Origin: Roseburia hominis
GTDB lineage: Bacteria; Bacillota; Clostridia; Lachnospirales; Lachnospiraceae
Assembly: GCA_040702975.1 (NCBI GenBank)
Contig: CP159990.1
Span: 186,001 to 250,000, forward strand
Reading direction: 5' to 3'
Length of the DNA stretch: 64,000 bases
This document shows positions 1-8,831 of the stretch, piece after piece (within the stretch, counting starts at the first letter, position 1; every line of letters begins with the position of its first letter). The notes under the pieces are model-generated. The model worked only from the letters and a program-made list of their open reading frames with translations, was not told where the DNA came from and ran no database searches. The translations under genes and the position numbers were made by a program.

Positions 1-1526
1 AGCACCAGTGCCACAGCCTCGGGTATCGTCATAAAGTACCGGATAATATTTTTATCCGTAACCGTGACCGGACCGCCCGCTGCAATCTGCTTCTTAAAGA
101 GCGGGATCACGCTGCCGTTGCTTCCCAGTACGTTTCCAAATCGAACTGCCTGGAAACTTGTATTTTCATATTTGCGATTCATCATCTGTATGATCATCTC
201 GCAGATTCGCTTGGAAGCCCCCATCACATTGGTCGGATTTACTGCTTTATCTGTGGAAATCAGTACAAAACGCTTCACGCCTGCCTCAGCAGCGGCCATG
301 GCAGTTTTATATGTACCCATTACATTATTCTTGATCGCTTCATTTGGGCTGTCCTCCATGAGCGGCACATGCTTATGTGCGGCTGCGTGGAATACAAGGT
401 CTGGTCTATATTTCCGCATAACCCAGTTTATCCGATGTGTATTGCGGACCGAGCCAATCAGTGCTTCCAACTTCAGATTCGGATATTTCCGCTTAAGCTC
501 CTGCTGAATCTCATACGCATTGTTCTCATACACATCAAAAATAATAAGCTGTTCCGGACCTTTTGCCGCAATCTGCCGGCAAAGCTCACTTCCGATAGAA
601 CCGCCGCCTCCGGTAACCAGAACCCGGGAACCTTTAATCAGCTTCGTCACATTCTCATCATCGATCTTGACCTGTGCGCGCCCCAGCAAATCGGATATCT
701 CAACTTCCCGCAGGCTCTTGATGCTGACCTCACCATTTACAAGCTGATATACGCCCGGTACGGTCTGCATCCGACATTTTGTCTCTTTACATATATTTAA
801 AATCTCTTTACGATTCTTTCCTGTCGTAGCCGGGATAGCGTAAATAATCAGGTTAATATCGTACTCTTCCACCATTTTTACGATATCATACCGATTACCT
901 ACGATCGGGATTCCTTCGAGAAATCTTCCCTTTTTACTTGGATTATCATCGATTACACAGCAAACTGTTGAATGCAAATGGCTGCTGTTGATCAACTCCT
1001 TGATCAACACTCGTCCTGCCGCACCACCACCAATGATCATAATCCGGTCACCGGTACGTCCTCCATGCTTTTGTTTATTTCGGTTTAAGAAATTGCGCAT
1101 AAACCGATAGGAAAATCGCAGTGCCGTATGAAGCATAAACGCAACAATATATCCAATCAGATACCAGGCTCTCGGCATATGAAGGTGCATAAAAGCTGCT
1201 CCTCCCAAATAGCAGGCAAGAAGAACAACATATGCCTGAACCATCTTATTTAATTCTTCCACACTGACAAAATGCCAGATACTATGGTACAACCGGAACA
1301 TATAGAAAACAACGATGGTCACAACACACCAGTAGGGCATAGCCCAGATATACCCTTCCATATATTCATGCGGAATCTTTGAAAAAATACAGTCAAAACG
1401 CAGCCAAAGTGCAAACAAATAACTGAACGCTATAATCAGAATATCCATGAATACGATAATCGCAGCTCTCTGTGGCCACACTGACTTTAAACTAACTTTT
1501 CTGTTCCCCTTCTCTATATCGCTCAT
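1..1526 (-). CDS. CapD/FlaA1-like nucleoside-diphosphate-sugar epimerase/dehydratase, cut by left edge
   Basis: Membrane-anchored polysaccharide biosynthesis protein that likely makes the first modified nucleotide sugar of the capsule (UDP-GlcNAc 4,6-dehydratase type). About 508 residues are visible; the C-terminus lies beyond base 1. The N-terminal ~130 residues hold four hydrophobic segments, followed by a CoA-binding-like domain with the glycine motif IGGGAAG and then an extended SDR domain with VTGGGGSIGSEL and the family motif STDKAVNPTNVMGASKR. The start is the ATG whose complement is at 1524-1526. It is the last visible gene of the capsule operon, with the same strand as the CpsBCD genes. 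Family assignment is firm; the exact sugar product is inferred. Confidence 0.93.
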   Translation of the reverse strand, partial: MSDIEKGNRKVSLKSVWPQRAAIIVFMDILIIAFSYLFALWLRFDCIFSKIPHEYMEGYIWAMPYWCVVTIVVFYMFRLYHSIWHFVSVEELNKMVQAYVVLLACYLGGAAFMHLHMPRAWYLIGYIVAFMLHTALRFSYRFMRNFLNRNKQKHGGRTGDRIMIIGGGAAGRVLIKELINSSHLHSTVCCVIDDNPSKKGRFLEGIPIVGNRYDIVKMVEEYDINLIIYAIPATTGKNRKEILNICKETKCRMQTVPGVYQLVNGEVSIKSLREVEISDLLGRAQVKIDDENVTKLIKGSRVLVTGGGGSIGSELCRQIAAKGPEQLIIFDVYENNAYEIQQELKRKYPNLKLEALIGSVRNTHRINWVMRKYRPDLVFHAAAHKHVPLMEDSPNEAIKNNVMGTYKTAMAAAEAGVKRFVLISTDKAVNPTNVMGASKRICEMIIQMMNRKYENTSFQAVRFGNVLGSNGSVIPLFKKQIAAGGPVTVTDKNIIRYFMTIPEAVALV

Positions 1527-1638
1527 TACTCATTCTCTTTTCTTTCCGTAATATAATTAAAGTCTGTTTTATTTTACAGGAAAACGAAAACACTTTCCTT
1601 CAAAATAAATAATCACGATATGTACCTTGGCAGTCCTG

Positions 1639-1848
1639 CTAAAAGGCTATATTTCGTTTAATAAATACGCCAATTCCGACCGCTCCGGCCACGATTGGCA
1701 AAATCACTGCCCTCTGCATATCTACTGCCATAGTCTGCCCCAGTTCAACGTCAACGCTCTGTTGCACGAGCATGCACACCGCGACAACTGCTACAAGGCC
1801 TGCTACAACCCCAAAAATCACCATCCAATATTTTTTCATTTTCCTCAA
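1639..1848 (-). CDS. Small two-helix membrane protein
   Basis: A 69-residue protein of unknown function with two hydrophobic stretches (about residues 8-28 and 47-62), so probably two transmembrane helices. It sits 25 bp downstream of the LCP gene and upstream of the CapD-like gene, on the same strand, so it is very likely part of the capsule operon. A GAGGAGGAGAG ribosome site precedes it. The start may be the TTG at 1848 or the ATG at 1839 (three codons later), and the longer distance to the SD favours the ATG. No enzymatic motif is visible. A role in organising the capsule assembly complex is only a guess from position. Confidence 0.6.
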   Translation of the reverse strand: MRKMKKYWMVIFGVVAGLVAVVAVCMLVQQSVDVELGQTMAVDMQRAVILPIVAGAVGIGVFIKRNIAF

Positions 1849-1873
1849 CTCTCCTCCTCATATCCATAATCAT

Positions 1874-3334
1874 TTACTTCGCAGACGTAAGCACCGCCTG
1901 CATCTTCCTCTTAATATCGTCCACAGAGGTATTATCCGGCTGCATTACATACAGAATCTGACTTCCGGATGAATAGCATGCCTGCTTATCTCCAAGACCG
2001 GTCGCATTGACAGAGACAATCTCCCAGCTTGCCCCATCATTAAGCTGCATCTGAATCAACTCACTGATCTTGTTTGACGGCATATTAGTCTCCAGGCAGC
2101 TGCTTACACTGCTCAACAGACTGCTTGCGTTCGTGAGAATAGCCGGCGACATCGCTTTCTGAATCATCGCAGTAAGTACCTTTTCCTGATTCTTACCACG
2201 CTGGTTATCTCCATCGGCAAAACTATGTCTCTCTCTTACAAATGCGAGGGCTTTCTCCCCGTCCAGGTGGTTCATTCCCTCCGTGAACTGGTATTTGCCC
2301 GCACTGAATGAATAATCGGAAGACACATCTACTCCGCCTAATATATCAACAATTTTAATCAAGGATGTAAAATTCACCCTTGCATAATAAGGAATCTCAA
2401 TATCATAAATCTGTTCCAGGGTCGCAATAGAAGTATCTATGCCGTAAATACCTGCGTGGGTCAGCTTGTCTTTCTGCTCACCTGAAACTCCCGGAATCTT
2501 GACATAGTAATCTCTTGGCGTTGTTGTCAAAAGAATCTTTTTCGTTTCCGGATTCACTGTAGCGATAATATTTACATCGCTTCGGCTGTTCGTTGTGATC
2601 GGACCGGAAACATCGATACCACTGATATAAACATTGAATGGTTCTTCCACAGATACGTCTTCTACTTCCAGTTCTGTATCAATTCCATAATGGTAAATGA
2701 TCTTCACCTGAGACTGATAGTCCGGAATCGCATCTTCAATAATTCCTGTGAAAGCTTCATTATAAATAGCCGCTTCCACCGAACCACTAAGCAGAGCCTC
2801 AGCAAGCTCCTGAATCGTATTATATTCCGTCATATGCACATCCCGGCCGAGAATCTTATTCACTTCCTCGACCATCAGCTTTGTATTCTCCTGGTCTACC
2901 ATCGTCTGCGTTCCATAGCGATAGTTCTTCATATCCAGAAGCGTCTCTACAGGTTTTCCTTCTTTTACGACCACGATCATATTATCCGTTTTATAGTTGG
3001 CGCCGCCAATGTCTTGCACCGCCTGGCTTGCCTGATTCAAGTACACGATTCCGATTACCTGCAAAAGGCTGATCAATACGCTGATAATAATACCGACAAT
3101 ATATACTTTACTTTTTACATACTGCAATCCAAACGTGAGTCCGCTCAACACGATCAGCACAACTCCGGCAGCTATCAGATATTTACCCGGTATCAGTCCG
3201 CTGTTCCAAAGAAATCCTAACAGAATTACCGCAAGCAAAAACTGAAGCACTGTAATCAGCTTACCGACAATATTTCTCCCCGCAAGCGCGCTCTTCTTTT
3301 TTCCATGATGCCTCTTGTTATTCGTATGACTCAT
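1874..3334 (-). CDS. LytR-CpsA-Psr (LCP) family glycopolymer ligase
   Basis: LCP proteins transfer undecaprenyl-linked glycopolymers to peptidoglycan outside the membrane. This 486-residue protein has three N-terminal hydrophobic segments (about 25-45, 52-70 and 77-98). An extracytoplasmic domain of ~120 residues follows, with a look reminiscent of the accessory domain of CpsA proteins. The LCP catalytic domain begins near residue 235 and shows the family features NIIATVNPETKKILLTT, the TPRD motif and LDGEKALAFVRERHSF with the conserved arginines. It lies in the capsule operon, consistent with attaching the product to the wall. Family certain; the polymer is unknown. Confidence 0.92.
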   Translation of the reverse strand: MSHTNNKRHHGKKKSALAGRNIVGKLITVLQFLLAVILLGFLWNSGLIPGKYLIAAGVVLIVLSGLTFGLQYVKSKVYIVGIIISVLISLLQVIGIVYLNQASQAVQDIGGANYKTDNMIVVVKEGKPVETLLDMKNYRYGTQTMVDQENTKLMVEEVNKILGRDVHMTEYNTIQELAEALLSGSVEAAIYNEAFTGIIEDAIPDYQSQVKIIYHYGIDTELEVEDVSVEEPFNVYISGIDVSGPITTNSRSDVNIIATVNPETKKILLTTTPRDYYVKIPGVSGEQKDKLTHAGIYGIDTSIATLEQIYDIEIPYYARVNFTSLIKIVDILGGVDVSSDYSFSAGKYQFTEGMNHLDGEKALAFVRERHSFADGDNQRGKNQEKVLTAMIQKAMSPAILTNASSLLSSVSSCLETNMPSNKISELIQMQLNDGASWEIVSVNATGLGDKQACYSSGSQILYVMQPDNTSVDDIKRKMQAVLTSAK

Positions 3335-3439
3335 ATCTGACTGCTCCTTACTTCCAGCTATAGCACCTGTTTACTATAGTTATCATCCTTGCGATAGCAC
3401 GAGATTCACAGCTGCTGCTTATCATTATGTATCCACTTC

Positions 3440-4174
3440 TTACTGTACGATCAATGTAAACTCTTCTACATTAGACTCGTTTCCATTGCTGTCCACCACA
3501 TAGTATTTCAGGACGTAGGTCCCCGGCTTATTGGTGTCATACGGTACATCCTGGCGAATATTGCGATAAAGTGTGTCTCTGCTGTCTTTATCATCCACGA
3601 TATTCTCAACTGGAGATACAACATCAAAATATTCTCCCACTTTAATGGTTCTTGTTTTCTCTTTCAGACGAATTGCCGGAGAAGCTCCATTGGGAACTAA
3701 TTCCTCTTCCTTCTTATCTTCTGTTTCCTTCTTATCCTCTGACTCTTCTTTACCGTCCTCAGACTTTTTGTCCGAATTCTCTTCTGATTTTTTCTTGTCT
3801 TCTCCTTCAACCGAAGCCAGAGTCTCTACTGCACCGTCATTTCTGATATAATTAATGCTCCGTCTCGCAGTCCCCACATTATTCGCAGAATCGATAACTG
3901 CGTACTTCACGATTGCCTTGCCCTCACCTGCATTGGTGGTATCTATAATCTGGTCTATAAATACTTTATCTGTCAGATCTCCATCCTTGTCATCTTTGGC
4001 TGTCACACCTTCCATTAACACAGTCGTATCTTCACCTTCTGTATAGGTGATATCCGCTTCTTCTACTTTAATCTCAGGTGCTGTCGTATCCTGACCGGCC
4101 CGAATAACAAACACTACTACTGCCAGTCCCACACAAGCCACTGCCAGTAATCCAGCTATTATTTTTTGCCGCAT
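3440..4174 (-). CDS. Membrane-anchored protein with two Ig-like (DUF5011-type) domains
   Basis: A 244-residue protein with an N-terminal signal anchor (residues ~5-25). It then has a bacterial Ig-like domain (about 32-110; DTTAPEIKV...TAKDDKDGDLTDKV, typical of DUF5011), a charged lysine/glutamate-rich linker (~118-160), and a second domain (~165-244) with the same DxDGN-type ending (YYVVDSNGNESNVEEF). It lies between the BY-kinase and LCP genes of the capsule operon, 12 bp after the kinase stop, so it probably acts at the cell surface in polymer export or attachment. The enzymatic role, if any, is unknown. Confidence 0.75.
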   Translation of the reverse strand: MRQKIIAGLLAVACVGLAVVVFVIRAGQDTTAPEIKVEEADITYTEGEDTTVLMEGVTAKDDKDGDLTDKVFIDQIIDTTNAGEGKAIVKYAVIDSANNVGTARRSINYIRNDGAVETLASVEGEDKKKSEENSDKKSEDGKEESEDKKETEDKKEEELVPNGASPAIRLKEKTRTIKVGEYFDVVSPVENIVDDKDSRDTLYRNIRQDVPYDTNKPGTYVLKYYVVDSNGNESNVEEFTLIVQ

Positions 4175-4186
4175 GGTCGTATTCCT

Positions 4187-4885
4187 CTACTTTTCTCCAC
4201 TTTTCCCGTAGTTTCCATAATATTTGCCGTAGTATTTTCCATAATATTTGTTCTGCTTCATGTCTACTTTATTCAGCACAACACCCAAAATCTTGCAACC
4301 GGACTTCTCCATCTGGTTTTTGACAACCCGGGCATAATTGTAACTGACTGTCTTCGCCGCAATAACGATCACTGCCGCATCACTATTCTTTGCAACGACT
4401 GCACTGTCGATTACGCTGCCGAGCGGCGGGGTATCCACAACCACATAATCATACGCTTTTCTCGCCTCTTCAATCAGCGCTGCAAAACGTCCGCCTCCCA
4501 GAAGCTCCGCCGGGTTTGGCGGAACGGGTCCGGCAAAAATCACATACATTCCTTTTACATTGGTCTTGCAAAGCGCCTCTGCAATCGTACACTGACCAGA
4601 CAGGAAATGGCTCAGCCCCATAATTTCCTGATGAATATGATATCTTCCATATAATACAGACTTTCTAAGATCCGCATCTATCAGCAATACCTTTTTCCCG
4701 GACTCGGCAAGAGATGCCGCAAGTGATACAGCCACTGTACTTTTTCCTTCATTCGGTGTACAGCTCGTGAGCAGCAGCACCTTATTCTCTTTGCCGGAAA
4801 ACTCGATATTGGTACGTAAGGATTTATAAGATTCGTTGGTACGGTAATCCTGACCGTCCAGTATATTTAGTGTAATCTCTGGCAT
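4187..4885 (-). CDS. cpsD: CpsD/YwqD-type bacterial tyrosine kinase (BY-kinase)
   Basis: Cytoplasmic autophosphorylating tyrosine kinase that pairs with the CpsC/Wzz protein to control polymer length and export. The 232 residues show Walker A (TPNEGKST, 43-50), Walker A' (LLIDADLR, 67-74) and Walker B (VVVDTPP, near 148-154). The C-terminal tyrosine cluster KYYGKYYGKYYGNYGK (about 213-228) is the autophosphorylation site. The gene starts 5 bp after the cpsC stop, the usual adjacency for split Gram-positive kinase/activator pairs. The tyrosine tail is present and intact. Confidence 0.95.
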   Translation of the reverse strand: MPEITLNILDGQDYRTNESYKSLRTNIEFSGKENKVLLLTSCTPNEGKSTVAVSLAASLAESGKKVLLIDADLRKSVLYGRYHIHQEIMGLSHFLSGQCTIAEALCKTNVKGMYVIFAGPVPPNPAELLGGGRFAALIEEARKAYDYVVVDTPPLGSVIDSAVVAKNSDAAVIVIAAKTVSYNYARVVKNQMEKSGCKILGVVLNKVDMKQNKYYGKYYGKYYGNYGKSGEK

Positions 4886-4890
4886 CTCGC

Positions 4891-5658
4891 TTATCTCCTC
4901 TTTCTTGTATTCGATAACTTCTTGGCATCACGTTTTCCTGCGCGTCTGCTCTTGTCTTCCCCTTCAGAGATCGGAATCGATGCCAGGACATTCAGATCCA
5001 GATAACGTTCCACATCCGCCGGTGTCTTGATCGTGTCATCAAGCAGGAAAATCAAAACGAAAATACCTGCCGCAACGATCACGCCCAGAAGTCCGCCTAT
5101 CACCGCGTTCTTTTTAAGGCTCGGTGACGCCGGTGATTTGGGAAGATTTCCTTCCTCTACCGTATTGACCGCATCCGCATCCATAACTTCCGTAATCTGA
5201 ATACTTACCGCTTCACGCACCGCATTTACAATATCTCTCGCCTTCTTCGGATCCTCGTCCACAACGCTGATACTGAAAATACGGGTATCTCCGCTCGTCT
5301 CTGTCGTAATTCTTTCTTTTAATTCCTCCGGCTCCATATCCAGATTCAACACGGAAATTGTCTGCTCCAGTACCGGCCGGCTCTTCACCAGTTCCATATA
5401 GTCCTTTACAAGCTGTGTACCTGTCTGCAAATCTGAATATGTAACCGATGCCGTATTATCCTGCTTAGATAAAACATATACCTTCGTCACAGACCGGTAC
5501 ATCGGTGTAAGAAGCATCTTAGTCCCTACCAGCGCAAGCAGCGCAGTAAAAACACCCGCCAGCAAAATAATATGAGCTTTTCCCAACAATACTGTGAACA
5601 GCTCTAACAAATCAATCGTAACTTCCCCGTCTTCTCGGCTTTGCTTTATGTTCTCCAT
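4891..5658 (-). CDS. cpsC: CpsC/Wzz-type polysaccharide chain-length regulator
   Basis: Membrane protein of 255 residues that determines capsule chain length and activates the CpsD kinase. It has a Wzz domain with a transmembrane helix near residues 30-52, an extracytoplasmic region with the coiled-coil-prone section ~100-150, a proline-rich motif before the second helix (PKSPASPSLKK, about 173-184), and a second helix ~186-208. The short cytoplasmic tail is basic. It is followed at once by the kinase and preceded by the CpsB-type phosphatase, giving the complete phosphoregulatory trio. Confidence 0.93.
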   Translation of the reverse strand: MENIKQSREDGEVTIDLLELFTVLLGKAHIILLAGVFTALLALVGTKMLLTPMYRSVTKVYVLSKQDNTASVTYSDLQTGTQLVKDYMELVKSRPVLEQTISVLNLDMEPEELKERITTETSGDTRIFSISVVDEDPKKARDIVNAVREAVSIQITEVMDADAVNTVEEGNLPKSPASPSLKKNAVIGGLLGVIVAAGIFVLIFLLDDTIKTPADVERYLDLNVLASIPISEGEDKSRRAGKRDAKKLSNTRKRR

Positions 5659-5697
5659 CTGACCCTTTTCCTTTTTCCCTTTTGTTCTTTTTCATTT

Positions 5698-6435
5698 TCA
5701 GATTGGTATCTTCTTATTTTTCAGCATCATAACTGCATTCTTAAAGAAAATCCGCTCCGCGTATTCTGCCCCATAATGTTTCTGTACATAGGAGGCTGCT
5801 TCCTTCATCTTAGGACGCCTCCGCTCCATGCTGTGGGCATCTGTCCCCACAAAATGTACATAATGATTTTTCAAAAGTTCTTTGGTGAATTTCTTCACCG
5901 TCCTCCCACTGTCTCCGATGATACTTCCAGAGTTTACCTGAATATAGGTTCCCATATCTAGCAGTTCTTCCGTATAAGCAAGCTCCTCTAGCATGCATTG
6001 ATAACGTTCCACATGAGCAAGCACTACCTGATAACCTTTCATCTGGACCTTCTGTACTGCACTTCTTATATAAGAAAATTCATCGCTTGGTGAAAACTCC
6101 AGTAAAATATATTCAGACTTACCCATGGGCTTAATCTCGCCGTTATCCAACTCTTTCAGGATATCCTCGCCAAAAAAAACCTCCATACCTAAAAAAAGGC
6201 GCAAATCCTCCCCGATTTCTGGAATTCTTTCACGCAATCTCCTAACCTGTCTCTTTAATTCTCTAAGTCCTGTACGACCCCTTCTCGGATGATGATGAGG
6301 GGTAAGTACGATAATGCGAATTCCTTCTTCATACGCCATTCTTAACATGCCGCAGGCTTCTTCCAATGTCTGCGCACCATCATCAACTTCCTGCAAAGTA
6401 TGACAATGAACATCTGCTAATGTTTTGATATCCAT
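5698..6435 (-). CDS. cpsB: CpsB/YwqE-type PHP-domain protein-tyrosine phosphatase
   Basis: Manganese-dependent phosphatase that removes phosphate from the CpsD tyrosine tail. It carries the PHP metal-ligand motifs ADVHCHTL near the N-terminus, LTPHHHP, LAHVERYQ and VGTDAHS. A longer reading frame begins at 6486, but those 17 extra codons overlap an excellent promoter (-35 at 6481-6486, -10 at 6458-6463). The ATG at 6433-6435 with AAGGAGGG directly before it is therefore the only start that can be on the message, although the SD is unusually close. The product is 245 residues. It is the first gene of the capsule operon. Confidence 0.93.
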   Translation of the reverse strand: MDIKTLADVHCHTLQEVDDGAQTLEEACGMLRMAYEEGIRIIVLTPHHHPRRGRTGLRELKRQVRRLRERIPEIGEDLRLFLGMEVFFGEDILKELDNGEIKPMGKSEYILLEFSPSDEFSYIRSAVQKVQMKGYQVVLAHVERYQCMLEELAYTEELLDMGTYIQVNSGSIIGDSGRTVKKFTKELLKNHYVHFVGTDAHSMERRRPKMKEAASYVQKHYGAEYAERIFFKNAVMMLKNKKIPI

Positions 6436-6457
6436 CCCTCCTTCTGCTGTCCATTGT

Positions 6458-6486
6458 ATTATGCAACATTTTGATAGCATTGTCAA
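6458..6486 (-). promoter_or_regulatory. Capsule operon promoter
   Basis: On the minus strand, TTGACA (6481-6486), a 17-bp spacer and CATAAT (6458-6463) form a near-consensus vegetative promoter. Transcription would begin near 6451, leaving a leader of only about 15 nt before the cpsB ATG. Confidence 0.8.
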
Positions 6487-6771
6487 TTAGATTTGCAATT
6501 TTCCGCATTTTTCCGGCGTTTTTGAGAATATATATCAAGGAAATTATTTGGATTTTACAGTCACGAGCGTCGATTTTCGTCGAATCATTATGCACTTATA
6601 TTCATCCCAATTAAAGTCGCCTTTACTAAGGAGCCCTACTTAATAAATGCAACACCTCTAGGCATAATCAAAGCCCTAAAAGATTTCTCTCCCAAGGCTC
6701 TATTTCATTTTGCTTTCCGCATTATACAATATCATATATATTCCATGACAATCTACGACATTTGCACGCAA

Positions 6772-7878
6772 TTAGGCAATAGCATATTTAATTTTTAATT
6801 TATTCAATGCAGTTTGATACGTCAAGTATTTATCCTGTTGAAGTCTTCCAACTACAATTCCAGGAATAATTCCGATCTTAGCAGCAAACGCACGAATAGA
6901 ATCTGCTGTAAATCCATATTGGTTTGACTTTATAAATCCTTCGTATTCAGCTTTAGGTATCAATGTATCTTGTGAAAACATATCAGCTTCATACTCAAGC
7001 CTTTGCGTTAAACCATCCGTTTCAAGATCAGCCTTATTTTTTTCACTTACGAGCAGGACCTTTATTCTTTGTTGAAAAACATGCCCTAATTCATGAAATA
7101 ATGCAAACCAGAATGTGTCCGCATATTTTCTTCTATCATTCAATGCCAAAACAACTTTATCTTTACCGAGCCATTTTACAGCACCATTCACTCCACAATT
7201 TTTGAGATTAGGAATTAATACAAGAGCAACTCCACAGCTTGCAAGTAATTCTTTCAATCTAGGATAAAAAACCGTTGGATCCTGCACCGTCATGCTGCGT
7301 ATTTCTGGTATTGCTTCTGTAAGCTTCTTTTTATCATAGGACTTAACCTCAACGGAAGAGCCAATATTTATTGCTGTTTGTACCCATGCATTTGCATTAA
7401 TTACATTGATATCCGTAACCTCAGAAACACTCGTTCTGTATTGAACCAAAAAATCTCTCTGACTTAATACGCTTAGTGAAGACACTTTAAAAAATCTCTG
7501 AAGTTCTTGAACCTTTTCTCTTGCTATCCGCGTCGCTTTGACGAGCCCTAAATCAGCCCAAAACTTATAATCCATTTGGCGTACGATTTCACACTCTGCC
7601 TCAAGCTGCATACGAGCTTTAATTTCAAGCTTCTTCTCAATATACTTCTGATTTAAATTCAACCACATTGTTGTAGAGGTCCCGAAAACAATAGAAAGTT
7701 TCAGAACCATCTCATCTGTCAGATTAATCCTGCCATTCACCAAATCACTTACATACTTTGGAGTAACCTGAAGTCGCTTTGCCAATTCTTCCTGCGTAAT
7801 GCCCTGATCCTCAATATAATCCTTAACATAATAGCCAGGGTGGAATGCAATCAACTCTTCATATTCAATCCTATTCAT
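6772..7878 (-). CDS. higA: HigA-like antitoxin fused to an ImmA/IrrE metallopeptidase domain
   Basis: A 368-residue protein with an N-terminal XRE helix-turn-helix (about residues 20-70; TQEELAKRLQVTPKYVSDLV) of the HigA/VapI type. A linker follows, then a C-terminal ImmA/IrrE zinc peptidase domain with HELGH (262-266) and a downstream EYEAD that supplies the third ligand. It would repress its own operon and neutralise the HigB-like toxin; the peptidase domain may allow regulated cleavage. The start chosen is the ATG at 7876-7878 with GGGAGG upstream; an earlier in-frame ATG at 7905 would place the SD inside the coding sequence. It overlaps the toxin's end by 8 bp, so the pair is translationally coupled. 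Confidence 0.87.
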   Translation of the reverse strand: MNRIEYEELIAFHPGYYVKDYIEDQGITQEELAKRLQVTPKYVSDLVNGRINLTDEMVLKLSIVFGTSTTMWLNLNQKYIEKKLEIKARMQLEAECEIVRQMDYKFWADLGLVKATRIAREKVQELQRFFKVSSLSVLSQRDFLVQYRTSVSEVTDINVINANAWVQTAINIGSSVEVKSYDKKKLTEAIPEIRSMTVQDPTVFYPRLKELLASCGVALVLIPNLKNCGVNGAVKWLGKDKVVLALNDRRKYADTFWFALFHELGHVFQQRIKVLLVSEKNKADLETDGLTQRLEYEADMFSQDTLIPKAEYEGFIKSNQYGFTADSIRAFAAKIGIIPGIVVGRLQQDKYLTYQTALNKLKIKYAIA

Positions 7879-8230
7879 AGTGATTAGACACCTCCCATGC
7901 AACAATTATTTCTGTTGATTTATAGACAACATTCACATCTTTTTCTTTCCATTTCTTTCCATTTAAGTCCAAAGGAATTACAATTAAACGATAACCTACT
8001 CGTCTTCCAGCAATATCTAAAGCATATAGTCCTTCCCTGTCTCCATGCAGCGGATGCAAATGATAAATCTGCATATTTGCAATATCCTGAAGGTTAACCG
8101 AACTCTCGATAAGGTTGATAAGGGCATGGAGTTTTTCCGCAACACTTACAGGCATTTCTTTTTTAGCCTTTTTTAAATCTGTACACAGCTTTTTCACTGT
8201 ATTATCATGATATTGTATCCTGATAGCCAC
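7871..8230 (-). CDS. higB: HigB/RelE-ParE superfamily toxin
   Basis: A 119-residue protein with the RelE/ParE fold pattern: an N-terminal helical pair (DNTVKKLCTDLKKAKKEMP), the strand block LHPLHGDREGLYALDIAGRRVGYRLIVIP, and a C-terminal strand VVYKSTEIIVAWEV. This matches the HigB-type mRNA interferases that precede HigA antitoxins. The start is GTG at 8228-8230 behind GGGAGG. Toxin-first order and overlap with the antitoxin are typical of higBA. Exact target and activity are inferred from family membership. Confidence 0.82.
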   Translation of the reverse strand: MAIRIQYHDNTVKKLCTDLKKAKKEMPVSVAEKLHALINLIESSVNLQDIANMQIYHLHPLHGDREGLYALDIAGRRVGYRLIVIPLDLNGKKWKEKDVNVVYKSTEIIVAWEVSNHYE

Positions 8231-8249
8231 TCATCCTCCCTCAAAAAAC

Positions 8250-8307
8250 AATTACTATTTTGGTAATTATTTTTCTTTATAATAACACTAAATATTCCTT
8301 CTTTCAA
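8250..8307 (-). promoter_or_regulatory. higBA promoter and candidate HigA operator
   Basis: On the minus strand, TTGAAA (8302-8307), a 17-bp spacer and TATTAT (8279-8284) form the promoter. Just downstream lies an inverted repeat AATTAC-7 bp-GTAATT (8250-8268) between the transcription start and the GTG start codon, well placed for autorepression by the HigA helix-turn-helix. Confidence 0.65.
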
Positions 8308-8428
8308 CTGAATTTTAACTTACAGTTGCATTTCAAATAGTATTGTATGGTGTATGTATGGAAGACATCTTTCACGCAACTTTTTTATTGCCTTCCTGAC
8401 GAACCTGTCGAAAATTCCGGCAGGCTAA

Positions 8429-8671
8429 TTATTCGTCCAATTCCCCCTTTTTATAAATGTCAACTCCCGCTTCCACAAAGAAAAACACATCCTCTACAGA
8501 TACCTGAAATTCCTTCGAGATATCCATAGCCAGCTTCAAAGAAGGATTGTACTGCCCTTTTTCTAAACGGACAATCGTTTCGCGCCGCACCCCCACCCTA
8601 TCGGCTAACTCACTTTGGCTCATGGATAATCTTTCTCTATACACTTTCATTCTTGTAACTAAGTCCGACAT
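8429..8671 (-). CDS. Small XRE-family transcriptional regulator
   Basis: An 80-residue protein that is essentially one helix-turn-helix domain (MSQSELADRVGVRRETIVRLEKGQYNPSLKLA) with the short C-terminal tail seen in stand-alone Cro/CI-type repressors of Firmicutes. The ATG at 8669-8671 has GGAGGGAAAA directly upstream. A longer frame to 8710 runs into the promoter and operator and is rejected. Its own promoter carries a perfect 6+6 palindrome over the -10, so it is probably autoregulated. No obvious partner gene lies next to it; the target beyond itself is unknown. Confidence 0.8.
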   Translation of the reverse strand: MSDLVTRMKVYRERLSMSQSELADRVGVRRETIVRLEKGQYNPSLKLAMDISKEFQVSVEDVFFFVEAGVDIYKKGELDE

Positions 8672-8694
8672 TTTTCCCTCCACCCGTATAACGT

Positions 8695-8729
8695 GTGATA
8701 AATATATCACTTTCCATTAACGGTGTCAA
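8695..8729 (-). promoter_or_regulatory. Promoter with palindromic operator over the -10 of the XRE gene
   Basis: Minus strand TTGACA (8724-8729), 17-bp spacer, TATATT (8701-8706). The palindrome GTGATA-AATA-TATCAC (8695-8710) covers the -10 box exactly, which is the arrangement expected for an autorepressing small XRE protein. Confidence 0.78.
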
Positions 8730-8831
8730 CCATATTTTCATGTAACAATCACAAATGATAAAGCTTGGTCATATTTGGAGCAAAACATGCTCGCAATCTC
8801 CAAAAAATCAGAATATAAAAGCGGAGAACCT

